Assembly: GCA_019802505.1 (NCBI GenBank)
Contig: JAFMOC010000319.1
Coordinates: 371,001 to 435,000 of the forward strand
From: Corydoras sp. C115
Taxonomy: Eukaryota > Chordata > Actinopteri > Siluriformes > Callichthyidae
DNA length: 64,000 nt
Direction: 5' to 3'
In this document: positions 55,308 through 64,000 of the stretch, one piece after another
Layout of the letters: each line of letters begins with the position of its first letter
Numbering within the stretch: the stretch's first letter is position 1
Notes under the pieces: generated by a model
Databases searched by the model: none
Seen by the model: only the letters and a program-made list of their open reading frames with translations
Told to the model about the DNA's origin: nothing
Made by a program: the position numbers and the translations under genes

Positions 55308-57240
55308 CATTTACAACTGCGAGCTGCTGGTTTAGTTGTTTCTACATTCTGCACAGAGAACGTTTAAACCTGAGGGATGTGCAACCCAACAGTCCCAACA
55401 CAACCAAACACATAAACTATAAATAAATAAATTTAAATATATATAGTTACTGTAGTCCATGTGGTGCATTAAATACTTTGCAGCATCAATTTACGTAGAA
55501 TTCTCAGAATGGTCCATGTCTCATGTAATATACAAGTCAAGTCAAGTAATTTATTTATGGCGCGCTTTTTACAACAGTACATTGTCACAAAGCAGCTTTA
55601 CAGAATGAAAAGCCTTTAAACCCCCAAAGAGCGAGCCGAAGCGACAGTGGCAAGAAAAAACTCCCTTTTATGTTGTTATTTAAGGAAGAAACCTTGGGAG
55701 GACCAAGACTCAATGGGGGACTCATCCTCCTTGAGCGGCCGGGCAGCAACAACAGTGTAGAACAGCCGTGTCCAGATACTAAACAAATGGAAAAACTAAC
55801 AACTAGCAAACTATATAAATTTAAATATATAATATACATCATTGGTGATGGGAATATAGAGAGGTTCTGACACCTAAAGGACCGGCGAATCAACGAGTAC
55901 CCACAACCTGAACATACTAGGGTTGGTAACCGTGGTGGTAACTGATTGAGAACAAGTAGAATGAGACCCTTGTAGACTCTACAGGTCTTGCATTTACAAC
56001 TGTGAGCTGCTGGTTTAGTTGTTTCTACATTTTGCACAGAGAACGTTTAAACCTGAGGGATGTGCAACCCAACAGTCCCAACACAACCAAACACATAAGC
56101 TATAAATAAATAAATATATATATAAATATATATAGTTACTGTAGTCCATGTGTTGCATTAAATAATTTGAAGCATCAATTTATGTAGAATTCTCAGAATG
56201 GTCCACGTCTCATGTAATACACATCATTGGTGATGGGAATATAGAGAGGTTCTGACACCTAAAGAACCGACGAATCAGAGAGTACCCACAACCTGAACAT
56301 ACTAGGGTTGGTAACCGTGGTGGTAACTGATTTGAGAACATGCAGAATGAGACCCTTGTAGACTCTACATTTACAACTGCGAGCTGCTGGTTTAGTTGTT
56401 TCTACATTCTGCACAGCGAACATTTAAACCTGTGTGATGTGCAACCCAACAGTCCCAACACAACCAAACACACCGGGATAAGCTATAACTGAATAAATAT
56501 ATATATATATATATAGTTACTGTAGTCCATGTGGTGCTCTAAATACTTTGCAGCATCAATTTACGTAGAATTCTCAGAATGGTCCATGTCTCATGTAATA
56601 CACATCATTGGTGATGGGAATATAGAGAGGTTCTGACACCTAAAGAACCGGCGAATCAGAGAGTACCCACAACCTGAACATGCAGGGTATCTAGAGTTGG
56701 TAACCGTGGTGGTAACTGGTTGAGAACAGCAGAATGAGACCCTTGTAGACTCTACAGACCCGTTTATTCTGATTGGTCTACATAACGTCGGTCAGCCAGT
56801 CTTTCCTCAACCTCAGTGTCTTATCCCTGCGGTTCCCATTCAACATCCCGGCTCATGAACCCGTGCTGCTGGGTGTATAAAAGGCTCCATGATAGACGAT
56901 AATTGGCGCAACCCAACAGTCCCAACACACAAAAATACACCGGGATAAGCTATAACATCACACTCACATGGTTACTGTGGTCCATCTGCTGCACTAAATA
57001 CTTTGCAGCATCAATGTAGAATTCTCAGAATGGTCCACATCTCATGTAATATACATTATAGGTGATGGAATTATAGAGGTTCTGACAACTAAAGAACCGG
57101 CGAATCAGAGAGTACCCACAACCTGAACATGCAGGGTATCTAGGGGTAGTAACCGTGGTGGTAACTGGTTGAGAACATGCAGAATGAGACCATTGTAGAC
57201 TCTATAGGCCCGTTTATTCTGATTGGTCTACATAACGTTG
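55308..57240 (+). repeat. Tandem array of a ~380-bp unit
   Basis: Unit A 55308-55985 (split by an insert), B 55990-56367, C 56368-56795, D (5' shortened) 56890-57240. Shared landmarks: CATTTACAACTGYGAGCTGC, CAACCCAACAGTCCCAACAC, GAATTCTCAGAATGGTCCA, GGTAACCGTGGTGGTAACTG. It lies between the rfx1 CpG region and the first coding exon. Confidence 0.88.
55535..55829 (-). mobile_element. Retroposon fragment inserted in the tandem array
   Basis: Flanked by a 9-bp target duplication TAATATACA (55526-55534, 55830-55838). AGTCAAGTCAAG at the left end is the reverse complement of an L2-like 3' tail. Interior GGAAGAAACCTTGGGAGGAC and GGGGGACTCATCCTCC are a common fish retroposon block. Confidence 0.75.
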
Positions 57241-58447
57241 GTCTTTCCTTTCGTTTATAAAGTTTTACCCCAGTTTATAAACGATCCAATCAGGGGGGCA
57301 ATTACTGTCATCAATGTACCCATCAGCATGGAAATGTGGGCGGAAACTGGAGAACCTGGAGAATATGTGCGTGTATATACCGTATATAAATATATATAAC
57401 CCGCTGTATTGAATGCTATAAGACCTCCTGCTGGCGCCGTATCTCATGAGGGTAATTAAGTGCACTTAAGTTTATTATAGACATTTTTGTTCACATCGTG
57501 CTTTACAGAGATTGTAACAGAAAAGTTGCCACTGATTTAAATATGGACATTATTTTATTACGCTGCCATAAATTGCTTTATGTTAGTTTTTTTTTTTTTT
57601 TTTTTTTGTGACAGTAGTTAACCATCATGGCATTCTTATAACCTTAGAATAACCCCCTGGCTGTTTCCCCCCCACGTTTGCGTGATTGCTGTACAGAAAC
57701 ACGGATTTCTAAACGTGGTTTCCACATCCGTTGCTGGTCGGTTCTCCGGATTACTCAGTGTGAATCCAGTCTTCATCACTTCTCTTCTCCTTTATTATGA
57801 AGAACCGAAATGTCTCAATTTCTTGCAGCGTGTAAAGGGAAATGGGTCCGCCACCACGTTTAAGACAGTGGAAGAAACAACACAACGAAACCATAAATAG
57901 AACAATACGGAACCCAGCAATCTGCACTAACGCTATTTCAACTGAGGAATGTTGCTTTCGCTCATCAGCGCTGAACCCGAGTTTTATTTAGAGCTTCATC
58001 TGGGGTTGAGTTTTATATTTTTTTTTTTGGTTTTTTTTTGGGAGGTGGGGGGGGGGTGGGGGGTACACCTAAATACATTTCTCATTTCTCAATCAAACTC
58101 ATTTTTAGATCCAAAAATCATAATTCTGCATCAATTTTGGTTTTTCTGTCAATTCTCATTATTTATTATTTTTTTTTTTTGTTGGTAATCATCTGATTTT
58201 TAAAATAAAATATGAATAGTGCCCTCATCTAACCTCTTTGCAAATTAACATTTAAAGTTGCATTTCCCGAGTTAAATAATAATGATTCTCCAAAGTTCTC
58301 CTGAGATCAGGGGTGTCTGCTGTGTACAAAATAAAAGTCCTTACTGGCCAACGTTGCTGAATTTTTTTAAAATAAAAAGTTTAAATGCCATCAACACGAA
58401 CTTTACTCTAAAGTATTTTAACTGAAACACGTTTACATCTCTGTTTT

Positions 58448-58483
<36 letters not shown>

Positions 58484-59215
58484 GGTGGTTACTGCTCTTT
58501 CAAGTGCAAAAAAAACCCCAATGAGTTGTGACTTTCTGCAGCCTCTGCATTCTCAGTTTTAATAATAAAAAATCAAAAGACGCTTCTTTATCAAGATTAA
58601 TGTGATATTAATATATAAATGAATCTTTTGGTCTAAAAATAATGTTTACACTGGATTTAAAAAAAAAGGTCAGATCTGTTCTATAATCTGTTCTAATTTT
58701 GAAAATGAATAATATTAATAATGAATAATATTAATAATGAATAATATTAATAATGAATAATATTAATAATGAATAATATTAATAATGAATAATATTTCAG
58801 TAAAGAAATTTGTAATATTTTTATGAACGTATTTTAAAGAGAAAGGTCAGTGTCCGTTCTGAATCTTATCTTTTGTTGATAATTGTGAAATTTAAATATT
58901 ATCTTGTTTTCTGAGATTTTTTTTTTGGTTCCAAATACAAATACATTCAAAAAAAAAAAAAAAAAAGCGATGTTCTGATTTAATAAAACAATAAGATTTG
59001 CCTTTTTGCGGAAGTCGAACACAAAACGGCAATAAAATATAATAAATTTCCACAATTTGATGATTTTAGATCAAACAACTGAAATCTGTTTGATAGATGA
59101 CGTCATGACGAATCTTATTTAATAATATATAAGTAAAATTATATAAACAATATTCCAAAGAGAGACATACAGAAAATGACATCATATAAATAATATAAAA
59201 TCTACAGACGGTATA
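57241..59215. other. rfx1 upstream intron, low-complexity, no exon seen
   Basis: AT-rich with T runs (57585-57606), (ATC)n at 58448-58481, and a 15-bp ATTAATAATGAATAAT array (58705-58800). No ORF recognised. Confidence 0.55.
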
Positions 59216-59219
59216 TATG

Positions 59220-59640
59220 AGATTATACGAAATCTGAATGGAGATGCAGATGGAGATCTTCCAGCAGGACCTGACCCCGCCCACACCGCCAGAAGAACCA
59301 AAACCTGGTTTGATGCCCATGACATCACAGTGATGAACTGACCAGCCAACTCACCAGAACCTGAACCTCATTGAGGATCTATGAGGTTTTCTTTGTTGTT
59401 GAAAGCTTGGTTGCCCCTCATTCTCCTCTTGAGAACACCTCACAGATCCTCAACGGGGTTCGGGTTCTGGCGAGTTGGCTGGTCAGTCCATCCCTGTAAT
59501 GTCATTGGCATCAAACCAGGTTTTGGTTCTTCTGGAGGCATGGGCGGGGTCAGGTCCTGCTGGAAGATCTCCATCTGCATCTCCAAACAGATCCTCAGCA
59601 GAAGGAACCATGAAGTCCTCTAGAACATTCTGAGCTTGGA
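59220..59640. mobile_element. Inverted pair of Tc1/mariner-like transposase fragments
   Basis: The left arm (about 59230-59375, plus) encodes IFQQDLTPPTPPEEPKPG. The right arm (about 59440-59590, minus) encodes IFQQDPAPPMPPEEPKPGFD and WPANSPEPNPVEDL, the Tc1 DDE-domain end that precedes the catalytic acidic residue. The arms are reverse complements, about 85-90% alike by eye. Confidence 0.65.
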
Positions 59641-59993
59641 TTTAAGTAAGCAGTTTCCAACCCCTGCACCGGACAATCCCCCCCCCCACCCCGAATCCTG
59701 ACTGACTGACTGACTGGAGGTTTCACACTGGACCTCCAGCAGTTTGGATTCGGTTCCTGACCTCCACTGTTCCGTAGACGATCAGAGTCTCTCACTCTAT
59801 TTAGAACATTCAGGTTCTGCTGCATCATGAGACCTGATGTCTTCACAGCATTCTAATGTTTGTGGGTTTTATGAGCTGGAAACCCAAACGAGCTCAAAAT
59901 AAACGAAGAAATCCTTTAAATTGTGAACTCTGAATCAATAATCTATAAAAGTTCAACTTTGTGAATGGAATTATGGAAATGAACCAACTTTCC

Positions 59994-60255
59994 GGCGGCA
60001 CGGTGGCCTTAGCATGTTCTCCTCTCAGCACTAGGGACTCCCGGTTTGAATCCCCATCTGGGTGGAGTTTCCATGTCCTCCCCGTGTCTGTGTGGGTTTC
60101 CTCCGGGTTCTCCAGTTTCCTCCCACAGTCCAAAAACATGGATCAAGTTAATTGAATTCTCCAAAATTGCCCCATATAGAGCGTGTCTGTGTGAGTGAGT
60201 GTGTGCCCAGTGATAGATTGCCCCCCTGTCCTGGGTCTATCTGCCCAGCGTCCAA
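59994..60255 (+). repeat. SINE-A copy, tail missing
   Basis: Plus copy ending at TCTGCCCAGCGTCC. Confidence 0.86.
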
Positions 60256-60299
60256 CAGAGGTTGATACTTAGTTAATTAATTATATCTCGCTCGTGTCA

Positions 60300-60712
60300 C
60301 GTGTTTAGACAAAGCTCTCGAAGAGACCGACGCCAACGCTCCGATCGCCGATCTCCCAGCATGCACCATCAGGCCTCCACAACTGATTCAGAACTGCGCA
60401 GCCCGACTCGTGTTCAACCACCCAAGTGAATCATGTGACTCCACCTCTCCTCTCTGATTGGCTCCCTGTAGCTGACTCTGATCTACAGGACGATCTCTGG
60501 ATCTGGCCCCTCTGACCTTCACTCTAGATTTTTTTGAACACACTCCGACTCGTTCACTACGTTCTAGTGATGAACGTCGCCTGGTGGGGCAACCTCACCG
60601 AGGAGCTTAATCTCACTCCATACGGTTCTCCACTGATCAACGGAACCATATTCCCAACATCTTTAAGAAACAATACAAAACAAATCTCTTTCACACACAC
60701 CTGACGTAAAAA
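60300..60712 (+). mobile_element. L2/CR1-like LINE 3' fragment
   Basis: Broken frames encode PPQLIQNCAARLVFNHP, the conserved C-terminal motif (IQNAAARLV..) after reverse transcriptase in L2-like LINEs. Stops and frame changes follow, with KKQYKTNLFHTHL at the end. Confidence 0.65.
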
Positions 60713-60744
60713 TAATTAATTAATTAATTGAATAATAAAAAAGT

Positions 60745-61085
60745 GGAGGGCGGTTTAGTGGTTTAGCACGTTCTCCTCTCAGCGCTAGGGATTCCCGGTT
60801 CGAATCCCCATCTGGGTGGAGTTTCCATGTCCTCCCCGTGTCCGCGTGGGTTTCCTCCGGGTTCTCCGGTTTCCTCCCACAGACCAAAAACATGGATCAA
60901 GTCAATTGAGTCCTCCAAATTGCCCCATATAGAGTGTGTGTGTGTGAGTGAGTGTGTGTCCAGTGATAGATTGGCGTCCTGTCCTGCGCCTGAGACGTTC
61001 TTCCCTGGATGGACATGGGGAACCCCCCCCCCCCCCCCGCGACCCTAATAGAGGATAAAGCAGAAGATAATAGATGGATGGATGG
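60745..61085 (+). repeat. SINE-A copy
   Basis: Full-length plus copy with GATAATAGATGGATGGATGG tail. Confidence 0.9.
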
Positions 61086-61517
61086 AACCAACTTTCCCAT
61101 GAGATTCTAATTTTTTTGTAAGGGGTCGTGTACATTTGCATAATGTCTCCCATTGGTTCTGGTGATTGGTTCCGTCGTTTAGAATCGATCTTCCTGTCTT
61201 TGGAAGCGACACCGGCCTGAGAATAACATGCAGGAAGGACCTGGACTTCACCCCAACCGGAAATCCACTCAGGAACGTCTTGCTGTGGGATGGGGGGGTG
61301 CATTGTTCTACCTCGGGACTCGAATCCTATCCGCAAAGAATAAATAAATGATTAAATAATGGGCTGATCTCACGTCCTGCTGCTTCAAACACGTTATTTC
61401 TGTAACAATGCTGCTGTTTGAATAGAAATGCTGTGTAAATAAAGGATCCTGCACTTTGAAACTGAAGCGGATCGGTTTACCGCGTCCTAACGCCTCCTCC
61501 TTCTCTTTAACCTCCAG

Positions 61518-61841
61518 CATTCGTCATGGCGACGCCAGCCTACGTCGGGGAGCTGCAGTCGAACCCGCAGCCTCAAGCCGGCGCCGTGACCGTGGCCTCG
61601 GTGCAGCCCGTGGTCGCCACCGCGGTGGACGCTCAGCAGTACCTCTCGGAGCTGCAGAACGCCGTGACCTCGGCGTCGGGCCAGGCCGCCGCGGGCCAGG
61701 TCACGCCGCCACCCGCGCAGACTCCTCCCACACAGGCTCCGCCCACACAGACCCAGTACATTCCGGCGGAGATGCAGAGTTCACCCACGCAGTCCGGCAA
61801 CGCCCAGGGGACGCCGCAGTACATCGTGGTCACCGTTACAG
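61518..61841 (+). CDS. rfx1: rfx1 first coding exon
   Basis: Acceptor ..cctccag to 61517, ATG at 61526, donor GTGAGC after ACA G at 61841. Residues 1-106, rich in Gln, Ala and Pro. Confidence 0.92.
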
Positions 61842-63845
61842 GTGAGCCCGAGGAAGGCACCGCCACCACGTTCACCATCACACACCACCACGCGGTGGTA
61901 GATCAAAAATAAATAAATAAATAAATCAATAAAAATACATCCGATTTATCTCTGTTAACGATGAGAATGTTTAATTGGATGAGATTAATTACGCTAAGAG
62001 ACTAATTTTGAAAAACCTGGATTGTTTTTGGTTTATTTTTTTTATTGAAGTATTTAGAACATCCCAAAGTCCAAATTAGGTTTATGGGGTTTCTTGTGGG
62101 TCAGTTAAAATGTTTAAAGAACCTCAGTTCTTGATTTTGTCAGTAAATTATTTAATTGTTTAATTACATGATTAACTGGAGAGCTGCACTGCCAGAGATC
62201 AAAGCAATACAGTGAACGAGGTAAAAAGTGACGAGCATTTGTGTTTGTACGCGGGGGGGCGGGGGGCAGAGCAAAAAAATTGATACACCCGACATCCATT
62301 CATCATTGGACAGGACGCTTTACACCTCTATATTAGAGATTGATTGTTGGGGGGACGGGGGGGGGGTCCCCATGAAAACCCCATCCACGGGGAGAACGTC
62401 AGGCGCTGGGCAGAATAGAATCCCCAGGACAGGGCGCAATCTATCACTGGGCAGACACACCACTTTCACACAGACACACTCTAAAGCAAATATGGAGAGC
62501 AAGTGCGGGTCACGCTGGAGACTCAAGCCTGTCTGACTTGTCTTTGGACTGTGGAGAGGAAAGATCACCGGCAAAGTCCAATAGGGAAGCCGGAGGGAAA
62601 ACCCACGCTCGGGACAACGGTTGGAGAACATGAGCCGGATACAAACTCTTTCCACCCACGTGTTCTGATTGGATAGTTCGAAAGCTGGGGGAGAAAAGCT
62701 GTGGACAAAACACGGGGAAATTTTTTAAAAAATTTGATAATTTTTTGTAATTATTTTTTTTTAATTAATTTCCTAATTGTCGGGTTTTCCGGTTACGTGC
62801 CCGCCGTTGTTTTTTCAATTTAAAAATAATATCCATTATTTTTCTGCCGTCCTGAATGTTGCCCCTTGTTCTCCAGAAGGTTCCATCCATTCCAGCGACT
62901 CGGTCTCAGATTCCAGTTCTCCGCCCGCGGTGGTGCAGACCGGCGTCCCCACGCAGGTGGTGCAGCAGGTGCAGTCAGCGCAGCAGGTATATTTATAGTT
63001 TATTTATTTATATTATTTATTTACACTATGGATATACAATACACTATATTTCCCGATATATTTTATAAACTGCATTCTGTAATTTGGCCACATTTGGCAG
63101 ACATTGTTTCATTAAAACAATGATCATTCATGGGAGAACGTTTTGGGCGCTGGGCAGATACACCCAGGACAGGGGGGCAATCTATCACTGGGCACACACT
63201 CACTCACACAGACACACACTATATGGGGCAATTTGGAGCATTCAATTTACCTCAAATCCATGTTTTTGGACTGTGGGAGAAACCGGAGAACCCGGAGGAA
63301 CCCCACGCAGACACGGGGAGAACATGCAAACCCCACCCAGATCGGGATTCCAACCTGGATCCCCAGCACTGACAGGAGAACATGCCAAATGTTCGGAATT
63401 CCCAGTAACTTTAGCGTTAGAGACACGAGTGGCGGGCGGCACGGTGGCTCAGTGTTTAGCATGTTCTCCTCTCAGCTCTGGGGATTCCAGCTTCGAATCG
63501 CAATCTGGGTGGAGTTTGCATGTTCTCCCCATGGGTTTCCTTCGGGTTCTCCGGTTTCCTACCACAGGCCAAAAACATGGATTCAAGGTAAACTGAATGC
63601 TCCAAATTGCCCCATACAGAGTATATAGAGATGGGCGCACTGTCCAGGGTGTATCTGCCCAGCGTCCCAAACGTTCTCCGCTGGATGGACATGGTTTTAA
63701 TCCGCGGTCTTGTCTTTCGGTGACATTTGTCTGAACTGTTTGCTCACAGAGGTCTGTGGTCCAGACAACGTCTCAGCCAACCAAGACCGAGCAGGGGACT
63801 CAGCTGACCATCACCAGCCTGCAGACTGTGCACCTGACCCAGGAG
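61518..63845 (+). CDS. rfx1: Transcription factor RFX1, N-terminal three coding exons (3' part off window)
   Basis: RFX1 is a winged-helix factor that binds X-box DNA as a dimer. The window holds only the N-terminal glutamine-rich activation region, 174 codons: MATPAYVGELQSNPQPQAGA start; QYLSELQNAV; QYIPAEMQSS; QYIVVTVT; then GVPTQVVQQVQSAQQ, which matches human RFX1 (TGVPTQVVQQVQGTQQ) closely. RFX2 and RFX3 also carry a PTQVVQQV-like segment but are shorter at the N-terminus and lack the ELQ/QYV repeats. DNA-binding, B, C and dimerisation domains lie beyond position 64000. ATG at 61526 lies 8 nt inside the exon. Confidence 0.92.
62285..62660 (-). repeat. Scrambled SINE-A copy
   Basis: Recognisable minus order (tail, GGGGAGAACGTCAGGCGCTG, CAGACACACTCTA, GACTGTGGAGAGGAAA) with dense small insertions and deletions, unlike any other copy. 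In the rfx1 intron. Confidence 0.6.
62877..62986 (+). CDS. rfx1: rfx1 second coding exon
   Basis: Residues 106-142 (EGSIHSSDSVSDSSSPPAVV; QTGVPTQVVQQVQSAQQ). Acceptor ..ctccag, donor GTATAT. 110 nt restores phase 0. Confidence 0.93.
63125..63695. repeat. SINE-A minus and plus copies
   Basis: Minus 63125-63395 and plus 63432-63695, head to head with 36 nt between, 55 nt before rfx1 third coding exon. Confidence 0.85.
63750..63845 (+). CDS. rfx1: rfx1 third coding exon
   Basis: Residues 143-174 (RSVVQTTSQPTKTEQGTQLT; ITSLQTVHLTQE). Acceptor ..ctcacag, donor GTGATC, which runs into a long (AC)n microsatellite within 10 nt. Confidence 0.85.
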
Positions 63846-63850
63846 GTGAT

Positions 63851-63852
<2 letters not shown>

Positions 63853-63922
<70 letters not shown>

Positions 63923-63990
63923 AACACACACACACATACACAAACACAATCACACAACACACACACACACAACACAACACACACACACAT
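63853..63990. repeat. (AC)n microsatellite
   Basis: Long AC run with few ATA/CAA interruptions starting 8 nt after the rfx1 third coding exon. Confidence 0.95.
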
Positions 63991-64000
63991 GTAACAACAA

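Overview
This is a teleost fish genomic window. The gene structures are eukaryotic, with many short exons bounded by GT..AG introns, and the encoded proteins are vertebrate. Introns and spacers are filled by fish-type tRNA-derived SINEs, MITEs, microsatellites and minisatellites. I cannot name the species. No prokaryotic, phage or CRISPR content was seen, and I found no previously undescribed gene system; the novelty is in repeats, promoter sites and receptor structure.

Layout. (1) 497-9873, minus strand: 17 in-frame coding exons of smarca4 (BRG1), the SWI/SNF ATPase, from the start codon at 9830 to just after the first ATPase motif. The rest of the gene lies off the left edge. A GC-rich promoter with a probable non-coding first exon lies at about 11640-12160. 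(2) 12160-17440: intergenic, mostly SINEs. (3) 17443-42068, minus: a complete 15-coding-exon class I cytokine receptor gene, assigned to il27ra (IL-27 receptor alpha), 793 codons. Its introns hold most of the window's satellites. (4) 43879-45899, minus: complete two-exon rln3 (relaxin-3 preprohormone) with a TATA box and a perfect CRE upstream. (5) 46150-54350: intergenic, with SINEs, a 1.2-kb minisatellite, and an exact 144-bp duplication. (6) 54350-55130: CpG-rich promoter of rfx1. The first three coding exons follow at 61526-63845 on the plus strand and the gene runs off the right edge.

The order il27ra - rln3 - rfx1, with rfx1 divergent from the other two, matches human 19p13.12. SMARCA4 also lies on human 19p but several Mb away. 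The genes do not form a pathway: smarca4 remodels chromatin, il27ra is a STAT-coupled surface receptor, rln3 is a neuropeptide hormone and rfx1 is an X-box transcription factor.

Repeats dominate. One tRNA-derived SINE (called SINE-A here: A box TGGCTTAGTGG, B box GGTTCGAATCC, a V-SINE-like central block, and an ATGAATGAATG-type tail) occurs in roughly 55 full or partial copies, by eye about a quarter of the window. A second tRNA-derived family (SINE-B, tail around GATAAAAGCGTCTGCT) has about six. There are also hAT-type MITEs, a pogo-like remnant, Tc1-like and LINE fragments, and a BED-finger/ZBED-like transposase remnant. All exon borders were placed by eye from splice sites, reading-frame continuity and remembered family sequences. 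No search was run.
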